Position numbers and translations under genes: made by a program. From NCBI GenBank assembly GCA_944386055.1, contig CALWZP010000023.1, positions 1 through 33,608 of the forward strand: a stretch of 33,608 bases of DNA. The letters run 5' to 3'. The DNA comes from an uncultured Oscillospiraceae bacterium. Its GTDB lineage: Bacteria > Bacillota > Clostridia > Oscillospirales > Oscillospiraceae. The notes under the pieces are model-generated. The model worked only from the letters and a program-made list of their open reading frames with translations. It was not told where the DNA came from and searched no databases. Of this stretch, positions 7,864 to 16,102 are shown in pieces (the stretch's first letter is position 1; every line of letters starts with the position of its first letter).

Positions 7864-9414
7864 ATGAGAAGACTGAAGAAAAACGGACTGCTGCTGCTGA
7901 TGCTGTCGGTGCTGACGGCGCTGATGCTTACGGGGGCGCATGCCGCGACCTATCAGGATGTGACAGGCCACTGGGCGGAGCCGCAGATCAATCGCTGGTC
8001 TGACCTTGGATACCTCACCGGCTATGGAGATGGGACCTTTGGCCCCAATGACGAGATCAGCCGGGGGCAGCTGGCGGTGATCCTCACCAACCTCTATGGG
8101 TATACGGAGGAGGCGGAAAACACCTTCGGCCTGCCGGAGGATGCCTGGTACCTCTCCTTTGTGCTTCGAGGGGCTCAGGCGGGCCTCTTCCCGGAGAACT
8201 GGTGGGAGACCCCCAGCGACGGACCGCTCACCCGGGAGGAGGCCATGTACATCATCGCCGCCGCCATCGGCCTGGAGGGCAGCGGCACGCTGACCACCGA
8301 CTATTACACCGACGGGGATTCCATCTCCGACTGGGCCGCAGATGCGGTGTGCGCCATGACGGAGGCAGGTTATGTGGGCGGCTTCCCGGACGGCGGCGTA
8401 CATCCCCAGGGCGCCTTTACCCGGGCGGAGGTGGTGACCATCCTGAACAACATCTTCGGCGGGGTGTATAACCTGGAGGGGGCCGCCTATTCCGAGGATG
8501 TGACCGGATTTGCCATTGTGGCGGCGGAGGATGTGACCCTGCAGGACATGACGGTGGACGGCGATCTGATCCTGGCCGGGGGAACGGCGGAAGGGACGGT
8601 GACCCTGGACCATGTCACCGTCACCGGGGAGATTGTCAATCTGGGCGGCGCCAAAGTGCAGGTGCGCAATGATCTCTACGACGGCACCCTGACCAGCGGG
8701 ACTCGTACCACCGAGATCCAGGACGGGTCCAGCGCCAACCTGCTGGACCCGGCGCGGCTGTACTATAATGAGGACGGATATTACAGCTATCAGTCAGATT
8801 ATTACGATGTGGCGGTGGGCATCGATGTCTCCGCCCATCAGGGCCTGATCGACTGGCAGGCGGTGGCGGATTCCGGCGTGGAATTTGCCATGATCCGGGT
8901 GGGCTTCCGGGGCTATACCGTGGGCAATGTGAATCTGGATACCCGGTTTGAGTACAACATTCAGGGGGCGCTGGACGCCGGCCTGGATGTGGGGGTCTAC
9001 TTCTTCTCTCAGGCCATCACGGTGGAGGAGGCACAGGAGGAGGCGCAATTCGTGCTGGAGCAGATCGCGGACTATGACATCACCTATCCGGTGGTGTTCG
9101 ATTGGGAGACCATCAGCGGCGACCACGCCCGCACCGACAGTATGACGCCTGAACTGCTGAATCAATGCGCCCAGGCCTTCGTTCAGGTGGTGGAAGAGGC
9201 GGGATACACCCCCTCGGTGTACTTCAACCTCTCTCTCGGGTACTTCTGGTATGACCAGGCCATGCTGGCCGATTGGCACACCTGGCTGGCGGAGTACAAG
9301 GAGATCCCGGTCTGCTATTATGACTATGAGATGTGGCAGTACTCCAGTACCGGTACTGTCCCCGGGATCGAGGGCAATGTGGACCTGGACATCGCTTTTT
9401 GGCCGAAACGATAA
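7864..9414 (+). CDS. SLH-anchored GH25 muramidase
   Basis: The 516-residue exported protein has a signal peptide (residues 1 to about 27, cleaving near AHA/ATY). Three SLH repeats at roughly 28-75, 85-140 and 145-205 bind secondary cell-wall polymer. A short beta-solenoid-like linker (VTLQDMTVDGDLILAGG, TVTLDHVTVTG) follows. The GH25 lysozyme domain runs from about 318 to the end. D321 in GIDVSAHQ and D413/E415 in FDWE are the acidic residues expected for the GH25 active site. It should cut the MurNAc-GlcNAc bond of peptidoglycan while held at the surface, in wall turnover or cell separation. AGGGGAGG precedes the ATG. It has its own promoter and terminator, so it is probably monocistronic. 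Confidence 0.92.
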   Translation: MRRLKKNGLLLLMLSVLTALMLTGAHAATYQDVTGHWAEPQINRWSDLGYLTGYGDGTFGPNDEISRGQLAVILTNLYGYTEEAENTFGLPEDAWYLSFVLRGAQAGLFPENWWETPSDGPLTREEAMYIIAAAIGLEGSGTLTTDYYTDGDSISDWAADAVCAMTEAGYVGGFPDGGVHPQGAFTRAEVVTILNNIFGGVYNLEGAAYSEDVTGFAIVAAEDVTLQDMTVDGDLILAGGTAEGTVTLDHVTVTGEIVNLGGAKVQVRNDLYDGTLTSGTRTTEIQDGSSANLLDPARLYYNEDGYYSYQSDYYDVAVGIDVSAHQGLIDWQAVADSGVEFAMIRVGFRGYTVGNVNLDTRFEYNIQGALDAGLDVGVYFFSQAITVEEAQEEAQFVLEQIADYDITYPVVFDWETISGDHARTDSMTPELLNQCAQAFVQVVEEAGYTPSVYFNLSLGYFWYDQAMLADWHTWLAEYKEIPVCYYDYEMWQYSSTGTVPGIEGNVDLDIAFWPKR

Positions 9415-9433
9415 AATAAAGCGCGGCGAAGAG

Positions 9434-9469
9434 CAGAGGGGGCGGATGCCATGGCATCCGCCCCCTCTG
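9434..9469 (+). terminator. Terminator hairpin after the muramidase gene
   Basis: A perfect palindromic hairpin of about 17-bp arms is centred on CCATGG, 20 bases after the stop codon. Only TGTTGT follows it, so the T-run is weak. Positions 9470-9607 hold no gene I can support. Confidence 0.6.
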
Positions 9470-9607
9470 TTGTCCGGCAGGAGAGATGAACGAATATATG
9501 TGCAGGTGTTTCGCTTTACAGAATTGGCGCGGTCATCCAGAGCATTGCCTCCTTCCGATATCTGGGGTTCGTGCGGACCGGCCTGGCGGACTGCCGCCTC
9601 CGCCGCC

Positions 9608-9636
9608 TTGCGTCATTGGGGAGAAGCGGATATAAT
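9608..9636 (+). promoter_or_regulatory. Sigma-A promoter of the EndoQ-UvrD gene
   Basis: TTGCGT and TATAAT are spaced by 17 bases. The predicted transcript would begin near 9643, about 27 bases before the GTG start, with AGAAGG in the leader. Confidence 0.75.
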
Positions 9637-9669
9637 GAGGGGGACAGAATCTGACAGAAGGTGACTTTC

Positions 9670-12600
9670 GTGTACATTGCCGATCTTCACATCCACTCCC
9701 GGTTTTCCCGCGCCACCAGCAAGGAGGGCGATCTGCCGCACCTGGACTGGTGGGCCAGGCGGAAGGGGATCCAGATGGTGGGAACCGGGGATTTCACCCA
9801 TCCCGCCTGGCGTGCGGAGCTGCGGGAGCAGCTCATTCCCGCCGGAGAAGGGGTCTACACTCTGCGGAGGGATCTGTGCCTCCCGGACGCCGCCCCGGGC
9901 GAGGCCCCGCGGTTTGTGGTCACGGGGGAGATCAGCTGCATCTACAAGCGCCACGGCAAGACCCGGAAGGTCCACAATCTGATCCTGCTGCCCTCGCTGG
10001 AGGCGGCGGACGAACTGTCCGCCCGCCTGGAGGCCGTGGGCAATATCCGCTCCGACGGCCGCCCCATCCTGGGGCTGGACAGCCGTGACCTGCTGGAGCT
10101 GACGCTGGAGACCTGCCCTGATGCGGAGTTTATTCCCGCACACATCTGGACGCCCCACTTTGCCATGTTCGGCGCCTTCTCCGGCTTTGATACGATGGAG
10201 GAGTGCTTCGGCGACCTGACGGGTCACATCCATGCTGTGGAGACGGGACTTTCCTCCGATCCGCCCATGAACTGGCGGGTTTCCGCCCTGGATGGCCTGA
10301 CCCTGGTGTCCCACTCCGACGCCCATTCCCCCGCAAAGCTGGGGCGGGAAGCGGACTTGCTGGATACGGGCCTTACCTACCCGGAACTGACGGCGGCCAT
10401 CCGGACCGGAGAGGGCTTTCACGGCACGGTGGAGTTTTTCCCGGAGGAGGGCAAGTATCACCTGGATGGACACCGGAACTGCGGCGTCTGCCTGCCCCGG
10501 CGGAGACGGCGGCGCTGGAGGGAATCTGCCCTGTGTGCGGCAAAAAGCTCACCATCGGCGTGGAGCACCGGGTGGAGGAGTTGGCGGACCGGCCCGCCGG
10601 ATTCCAGCCGGAGGGCGCCAAGCCGTTTGAGAGCCTCGCGCCCCTGCCGGAGGTCATCGCCGCCTCCACCGGGACCTCCGCCTCGGGGAAGGAGACCGCG
10701 GCGCTGTACGAGCGGATGCTTCGGGAGCTGGGACCGGAGTTTTCCATCCTTCGGGATGTGTCCACGGAGGACATCGCGCACACAGCCGGCCCCTGCGTGG
10801 CGGAGGGGATCCGCCGCCTCCGGGCGGGACAGGTGGAACGCCGCGCGGGCTTTGACGGGGAATATGGTACCATCTCCCTCCTGACACCGGCGGAGATTGC
10901 TGGGTTCAGCGGACAGATCTCGCTGTTCGGCCTGGAGCCGAGCAGGAAGAAAAAGGGGAAAATGCGCCGGGAGCTGCGGCGGACGAAGCTCCTGGCTGGG
11001 GAGACGGCGGCCCGGCCGGAGGAGCTGAACTTCCGGCAGCGGGAGGCGGTCACCTCCACCGCGGCGGTTACAGCGGTTTCGGCGGGCCCCGGCACGGGCA
11101 AGACCAAGACCCTGGTGGCCCGGATCGCCTGGCTGATCGAGGAGCAGGGCGTCCGGCCCGGGGAGATCACCGCCGTCACCTTTACCAACCAGGCGGCCGC
11201 GGAGATGAGGGCAAGGCTGGAGGCCCGGCTGGGGGGCAAGCGGGCCGTGGCGCCCATGACCATCGGGACCTTTCATGCCATCTGCCTGAAGCTTCTGGGG
11301 GAGGTGCAGCTCATCGGCCAGGGAGAGGCGCTGACCATCGCAGAGGAGCTGCTCCGGGCGCATGGGCGGAAGGGCAGTGCAAAAGCGCTGCTGCAGGCGG
11401 TCTCCCGCGTGAAAAACGGCGCCACGCCGGAGGATGCGGGCCTGGAGCCCGACCTGTATGAGGCATACCAGACCCGGCTGAATGCGATGGGCGTCCTGGA
11501 TATGGACGATCTGCTGGCAGAGGGACTTAAACTGGACACAACGGGGCAGCGCCGATTCACCCATCTGCTGGTGGACGAATTTCAGGATATCAATGAGGTC
11601 CAATATCAGCTGGTCCGCGCCTGGAGCAGGGGAGGGAGCCTGTTCGTCATCGGCGATCCGGACCAGTCCATCTATGGCTTTCGGGGCGCCTCCGGCCAGT
11701 GTTTCCAGCGCCTTCAGGAGGATGTGCCGGAGATGGCGGAGATCCGCCTGGCGGACAATTACCGATGTACCCCGGCAATCATTGAAACGGCCCTGGCGGT
11801 GATCCGCCGCAATGCCGGCGGCGAGCGGGAGCTGATTCCCCACTGTCCGGCCGGGCCGGCGGTGCGGCTGGTCCAGGCGGCGGACAACTTTTCAGAGGCG
11901 GTGTTCATCGCCAAAGAGATCGGCCGCATGACCGGCGGGGTGGATATGCTGGAGGCACAGGCCCTGGGGCACGAGCGAACGGTGCGCGCCTTTTCCGATA
12001 TCGCGGTGCTCTGCCGGACCCACCGCCAGCTGGAGCTGGTGGAGAAATGCCTGCGCCACGACGACATCCCATGCCTGGTCGTCGGGCGGGAGGATTTTCT
12101 GGATGATCCCGCCGTCCGGGGTGCGCTGGCTTTCTTCCGCTCCCTCCTGATGCCGTCGGACGGCGCGGCGCTGGAATGCGCCCTCCGGCTGCTGTGGGAC
12201 TGCCCGGCGGACCTCATCTCAAAGGCGCAGACGCTCTGGGGGGCGTCCGGGGCGGTGATTTCAGCGGACCTGCGGGAGGCGGTGCGCGGCTATGGCAGTC
12301 TGGAGGCCTGGCTGGATCGGGCGGAGATCTGGCTGCCTCTGGTCCGGAAGGAAAAGCCCCGAAGGATGATAGAGCGGTGGGAGGAACAGTATGGCGCCGC
12401 ACCGGCGACGGAGCGCCTGCGGAACATGGCGGTATTCTACGAGCGCTTTGACGACCTCTGGAATGCGCTGGTCCTGGGAGAGGAGGCGGACCTCCGCCGT
12501 GCGGCGGGGAGAAATTGGACCTCCGGCGCGGTGCGGCTGATGACTTTCCACGGGGCCAAGGGTCTGGAATTCCCGGCGGTGTTTCTGACGGGGCTCACCT

Positions 12601-12809
12601 CCGGAATGCTGCCCCTGGAGTCCCAGGGAAGGACGGCGGACAGGGAGGAGGAGCGGCGGCTCTTCTTTGTGGGGATCACCCGCGCCAGGGAGGAGCTGAT
12701 CCTGACCACCGCGCCGGAACCCTCCCCGTTTCTGGCGGAACTGCCGGAGGATATTGTACGGGAGAGGACGGGCGCGCGGCGGGAAGCAGAGCAGATGAGC
12801 CTGTTTTGA
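9670..12809 (+). CDS. Endonuclease Q-UvrD helicase fusion (one-base frameshift)
   Basis: Restoring one base gives 1046 residues. The GTG start at 9670 follows AGAAGG by 8 bases and gives VYIADLHIHS, a typical EndoQ opening; a GTG at 9661 overlaps the ribosome site. Residues 1-260 are a PHP fold (DLHIH 5-9, GTGDFTHP, PAHIWTPH, SHSDAHSP). A four-cysteine zinc module follows (C271, C274, C287, C290, then HRVEELADR). From about 440 onward is a superfamily 1 helicase: Walker A GPGTGKT near 472, DEFQD near 635, GDPDQSIYGFRG, TFHGAKGLEF and GITRARE near 1001. EndoQ nicks DNA 5' to deaminated bases and abasic sites, so the fusion would couple damage incision to strand unwinding in repair. The frame breaks inside the zinc module at the C4 run 10495-10498; a fifth C, or a -1 slip on CCC, rejoins the halves. 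Confidence 0.88.
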
Positions 12810-12838
12810 AGCGGCGCGGAAAGCGGCTGAGACAAGCG

Positions 12839-12877
12839 GGAGGCCCTCCGCAGATCATCGATCTGCGGAGGGCCTCC
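12839..12877. terminator. Hairpin between convergent genes
   Basis: Perfect 18-bp arms (12839-12856 and 12860-12877) enclose ATC, between the convergent EndoQ-UvrD and collagen-like genes. There is no T-run on either side, so it may block or protect ends rather than act as a classical intrinsic terminator. Confidence 0.6.
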
Positions 12878-12919
12878 ACAGCCTGCCGCCCGGATTGCGG
12901 GATTCAGGACGCGTTTTAG

Positions 12920-13981
12920 TTAGGGCGTCCTGCGCAGCTTCAAGAAAGTCAAAGTGATTGTGCCGTCCCGGGCGTCGATTGGGCCGGAGTAGGTCAGGGA
13001 GAATACAGTAGGATTTGGCGCGTCCAGGATAAAGTGGGCGGAGCCGCAGGCGGAAGAGCCGTCTGCAACAGTGGCGAAGTACACTCCTGTTTCCAGATGG
13101 GAGGTTCCGTTATAGAACGGCGTCACCTGCATATAACTTGGGTCATTGAAAATGGCAGATACGCTGTAGGATACCAAATAATACCCCGCAGTCAACTGAA
13201 CATGCATCAAATCGGATTCTGTGATGTTTCCGGTCGGATCGGTGATTGCCGGGAATAAAAGAAGCTGCGTTCCGTTGGTAAACAGCTCCGAGGTCCCGAT
13301 AAAGGAAGCAAAAATATCGTCAGGCAGGGAAGCGGCAGGCCCGGTGGGTCCCGTGCTCCCCTGGAGACCCTGCGGGCCGGCAGGCCCGGTGGGTCCCGTG
13401 CTCCCCTGGAGACCCTGCGGGCCGGCAGGCCCGGTGGGTCCCGTGCTCCCCTGAAGACCCTGCGGGCCGGCAGGCCCGGTGGGTCCCGTGCTCCCCTGAA
13501 GACCCTGCGGGCCGGCAGGCCCGGTGGGCCCTGTGTCTCCCTGAAGGCCCTGGGGCCCGGTGGGTCCAGTGGGACCTGTGCTGCCTTGCTCTCCCTGGGG
13601 ACCGGTAGGCCCCGGAGAGCCGTCATCGCCAGTGCGCCCCCGAAAGCCTGCTGGTCCGGTTGGCCCTGCTGGCCCGGTTGGTCCTGTTGGGCCAGGCGGC
13701 CCGACGGCGCCGGTGGGACCTGCGGACCCCGTCTGGCCCGGAGGACCGGCAGGACCGGCCGCCCCGGGCGGCCCGGGGAATCCCCGCGGCCCCATTTGTC
13801 CCCGGGGGCCGGGCGGCCCTGCGGGGCCGGTGGGACAGATTATTTCGGGCTGCTTTCGGGGGCCGCACCCTCCCTGCGGGCGGACAGGACCCGGAAGACC
13901 GGAGCAGCCGGAGGGGCAGCATGCCGAAGGGTGCGGAGCATTTCCACACCCGTTTGGGCATCGACGGTGGGTTTTGGACAT
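12920..13981 (-). CDS. Collagen-like surface protein with a C1q/BclA-type C-terminal domain
   Basis: The 353-residue protein starts at an ATG after AGAGAGG. A Cys-rich head (residues 8-45, six Cys) precedes a long Gly-X-Y collagen-like region to about residue 216, rich in [12 protein letters not shown] triplets. A globular C-terminal segment of about 135 residues (beta-rich, ending in [13 protein letters not shown]) resembles the jelly-roll trimerisation domain of BclA-type exosporium or surface collagens. No classical signal peptide is seen, which also fits exosporium proteins targeted by an N-terminal leader. The likely role is a trimeric filament on the spore or cell surface, with the Cys head possibly cross-linked. 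The Gly-X-Y region includes five tandem 45-base units. It diverges from the two-ended regulator gene. No clear promoter was found. Confidence 0.85.
   Translation of the reverse strand: MSKTHRRCPNGCGNAPHPSACCPSGCSGLPGPVRPQGGCGPRKQPEIICPTGPAGPPGPRGQMGPRGFPGPPGAAGPAGPPGQTGSAGPTGAVGPPGPTGPTGPAGPTGPAGFRGRTGDDGSPGPTGPQGEQGSTGPTGPTGPQGLQGDTGPTGPAGPQGLQGSTGPTGPAGPQGLQGSTGPTGPAGPQGLQGSTGPTGPAGPQGLQGSTGPTGPAASLPDDIFASFIGTSELFTNGTQLLLFPAITDPTGNITESDLMHVQLTAGYYLVSYSVSAIFNDPSYMQVTPFYNGTSHLETGVYFATVADGSSACGSAHFILDAPNPTVFSLTYSGPIDARDGTITLTFLKLRRTP
13335..13559 (-). repeat. Five 45-bp tandem repeats in the collagen-like gene
   Basis: Five head-to-tail 45-base units encode 15 residues each ([15 protein letters not shown]). 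Copies 1-4 are identical except for a single G/A difference between the first and second pair; copy 5 is diverged. Near-identity suggests recent slippage or recombination, so copy number may vary among strains. Confidence 0.9.
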
Positions 13982-14232
13982 GGTACACCTCTCTTCTGCC
14001 AGATTGGGCGGAGCCCGCTGCTCCATTCTATTTCCGGACGGCGGAGATTGGCACTCGGCACGGCGTGCGGCCTTCTCACAGGCGGTACAGGCGTATCCCT
14101 GCCCGCGGCATAACCGGACGCTGAAACGGGCTGCGGGCCGCTTTGCCCGATGCGGGTGCGAGGATCCTCCTCTCTGCGTATGCCGGCGTCTGCGCACCGC
14201 TGAAATTTTCCTCCTCTGCCGCGAGACGGCCC

Positions 14233-14261
14233 TTGAAACGGTGCGCGTCTGCGCATATAAT
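14233..14261 (+). promoter_or_regulatory. Sigma-A promoter of the two-ended regulator gene
   Basis: TTGAAA and TATAAT are spaced by 17 bases, 34 bases upstream of the ATG at 14295. The rest of the divergent interval 13982-14232 shows no gene and no clear promoter for the collagen-like gene. Confidence 0.8.
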
Positions 14262-14294
14262 AAAAGGCGAAAATTTCCCTGCGGGGGGTTGGCT

Positions 14295-15509
14295 ATGGAA
14301 TATCTCACCGTGCGGGAGACCGCCGAAAAATGGAAGCTCTCAGACCGGATGGTCCAGCAGTTCTGCATCCAGGGCCGCATCCCCGGCGCCCAGAAGTTTG
14401 GGAAGTCCTGGGCCATCCCCGCCGACGCGGAGAAGCCGGGGGACCCCCGCCGGGCCGCCCGGCAGCCGTCTCCCGCTCCGGAGGGACCCGCTGCCCCGGG
14501 CGGGCTGCCGGAGGACCGCACCGACCTGATGCCTCTGATGAACACCCCGTTCCCGCCGGGCCGATGCTGGGCCGCGGTCGAGGCGATGGAGGAGGGGCCC
14601 CGGCGGGACATCGCCCTGGCGGAATATCACTATTTCACGGGGAAGCCGGAGGAGGCGGCCCGGGAGGCGGCGCGCTATCTCACCAGCGAGGACATGAAAG
14701 CCCGGCTGTCCGCCTGTCTGATCTACGCCTATGCCAACCTCTCCATCGGCCAGATCCAGCGGGCGCGGTTCGCCCTGGGGGAGCTGAACGCCACCCTCTC
14801 CGCCGCGGGGGAGCGCTCCCCCCAGCTCCGGGCGGCGGCGGCCTTCGTGGCGGCGGCCGGGGCGGTGCTGCTCCATCTGCCCCTGCCGGAGGGGCTGCCG
14901 GAGCTCCAGAGCTTTCTCCCCCTGCTTCCGCCGGGCCTGCGGGCCTTTGCCCTGTATGTATACGCGCACCAGCGCTATCTCCAGGGGGACTACGGCCCCA
15001 GCGCCGGGGTCGTGGAGGGGGCGCTGGCCATGGGGGCCGAGCGGTACCCCATCCCCGCCATCTACCTCCACCTGGTGGCGGTGATGGACTACATGAGCCT
15101 GAAGCAGACCGGGTGGGCCCGGGCCCACCTGCTCGCCGCCTGGGAGCTGGCCCGGCCCGATGACCTCATCGAGGGCTTCGGGGAGCACCACGGCCTGCTG
15201 GGCGGGATGCTGGAGGCGGAGATCAAGCCCCAGTGGCCGGAGGATTTCAGGCGGATCATCGACATCACCTACCGCTTCTCTGCGGGATGGCGCAGAGTTC
15301 ACAACCCCACCACCGGCCACGATGTGGCCGACGACCTGACCACCACCGAGTTCGCCGCCTGCATGCTGGCCGCCCGGGGCTGGACCAACCAGGAGATCGC
15401 CGACCACATGCACATCTCTCCCAACACGGTGAAGCGGCACATCGCCGTCTCCCTGGAAAAGCTGAACATCCGCCGGCGGCAGGATCTGAAGCAGTTCATG
15501 CTCCTGTAA
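14295..15509 (+). CDS. Transcriptional regulator with N-terminal excisionase-like HTH and C-terminal LuxR HTH
   Basis: The 404-residue protein has a DNA-binding helix-turn-helix at each end. Residues 1-45 ([20 protein letters not shown], then [13 protein letters not shown]) match the excisionase/MerR-like HTH used to read DNA. The middle, about 80-320, is alpha-helical and Ala/Leu-rich like TPR arrays of LuxR-type regulators. Residues 345-404 are a GerE/LuxR HTH ([20 protein letters not shown], then [13 protein letters not shown]). No receiver, kinase or ATP-binding domain is visible, so a signal may enter through the TPR-like core. The gene directly precedes the Cys protein and giant SLH gene and is a candidate regulator of them (inference). 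It has its own promoter and terminator. Confidence 0.85.
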   Translation: MEYLTVRETAEKWKLSDRMVQQFCIQGRIPGAQKFGKSWAIPADAEKPGDPRRAARQPSPAPEGPAAPGGLPEDRTDLMPLMNTPFPPGRCWAAVEAMEEGPRRDIALAEYHYFTGKPEEAAREAARYLTSEDMKARLSACLIYAYANLSIGQIQRARFALGELNATLSAAGERSPQLRAAAAFVAAAGAVLLHLPLPEGLPELQSFLPLLPPGLRAFALYVYAHQRYLQGDYGPSAGVVEGALAMGAERYPIPAIYLHLVAVMDYMSLKQTGWARAHLLAAWELARPDDLIEGFGEHHGLLGGMLEAEIKPQWPEDFRRIIDITYRFSAGWRRVHNPTTGHDVADDLTTTEFAACMLAARGWTNQEIADHMHISPNTVKRHIAVSLEKLNIRRRQDLKQFMLL

Positions 15510-15567
15510 CCGCCGTCCCCGGCCGTCCCGCCGCGCGCGGCGGTCCAAAACCGGATACTTGCTCTTG

Positions 15568-15606
15568 TGATGCCCGCGGGTCGCCCCGCGGGCATCACCC
15601 ATTTTT
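15568..15606 (+). terminator. Intrinsic terminator after the regulator gene
   Basis: Perfect 13-bp arms (15568-15580 and 15585-15597) around TCGC are followed by CCCATTTTT. It separates the regulator from the downstream giant-protein unit, which must therefore have its own promoter. That promoter was not located with confidence. Confidence 0.8.
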
Positions 15607-15722
15607 CCCCGGGAACGGGTGATGTCAGGCCCGGCCCGATGTGATACAGTGATCCTGTACAACAGTTCCCTGACGAAACGGAGGCAATCTGGTCAAACGG
15701 CACGAAAGTGAGGGGAGGGAGT

Positions 15723-16004
15723 ATGAAAAAGACGAGGCGTCATAACATCGAGGGGGCGGTGCTGGACATCCCCCTGCGCTATGACGAACGGACCGGGCGG
15801 GAGATCGAGGAGTACCCCGATCTGCTGCGGGAGCCGGTCTACACCCCGGCGGGGGAGCGGGTGCTGCTGACCATCGAGGACGCCTGTCCCCTCGCCGAGC
15901 TGCGGGCGGACGGGATGCGGGACTGCGGCTCCTGCCTCTATTACCGCCAGGTCCCCGGCACTCTGCTGGGGGTGTGCGGCCACGAGAAGCGGCGGCGCGG
16001 ATAA
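15723..16004 (+). CDS. Small cysteine-containing protein of unknown function
   Basis: The 93-residue basic protein starts at an ATG after AGGGGAGGG. Four Cys are arranged as C, then CxxC (DCGSC), then CGH near the C-terminus, which could form a zinc-ribbon-like or redox site (EDACPL, DCGSCLYY, GVCGHEKRRRG). No signal peptide or membrane segment is visible, so it is probably cytosolic. I recognise no family. It sits 98 bases upstream of the giant SLH gene in the same direction, with two strong hairpins between, and may be co-transcribed with it. Codon use looks coding (GC-rich third positions), and the ribosome site supports it as a real gene. Confidence 0.7.
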   Translation: MKKTRRHNIEGAVLDIPLRYDERTGREIEEYPDLLREPVYTPAGERVLLTIEDACPLAELRADGMRDCGSCLYYRQVPGTLLGVCGHEKRRRG

Positions 16005-16018
16005 CGAGAGAGCGGATC

Positions 16019-16064
16019 GAGACGGGCCATGGCCCGTCTCACGGGATGGGGGAGCCCCCATCCC
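16019..16064 (+). promoter_or_regulatory. Two tandem leader hairpins before the giant SLH gene
   Basis: A perfect 22-base palindrome (16019-16040, arms GAGACGGGCCA and its complement) is followed two bases later by GGGATGGGGG-AG-CCCCCATCCC (16043-16064). Together they occupy most of the gap between the small Cys gene and the giant gene's AGGAGG at 16091. Neither has a T-run, so attenuation, mRNA processing or stabilisation is more plausible than simple termination. Confidence 0.6.
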
Positions 16065-16102
16065 AAATGAGATTGAGGAGCAAGGTGAAAAGGAGGAACA
16101 TC

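Noticed and set aside
10458-11843. A 461-codon minus-strand frame opposite the EndoQ-UvrD gene
   Set aside because: It lies opposite conserved helicase motifs and has no recognisable content.
13335-13559. Tandem repeats considered as a CRISPR array
   Set aside because: Units are contiguous with no spacers and encode Gly-X-Y triplets in frame.
14340-15662. A 440-codon minus-strand frame opposite the regulator gene
   Set aside because: Composition shadow; the sense strand has promoter, HTH domains and terminator.
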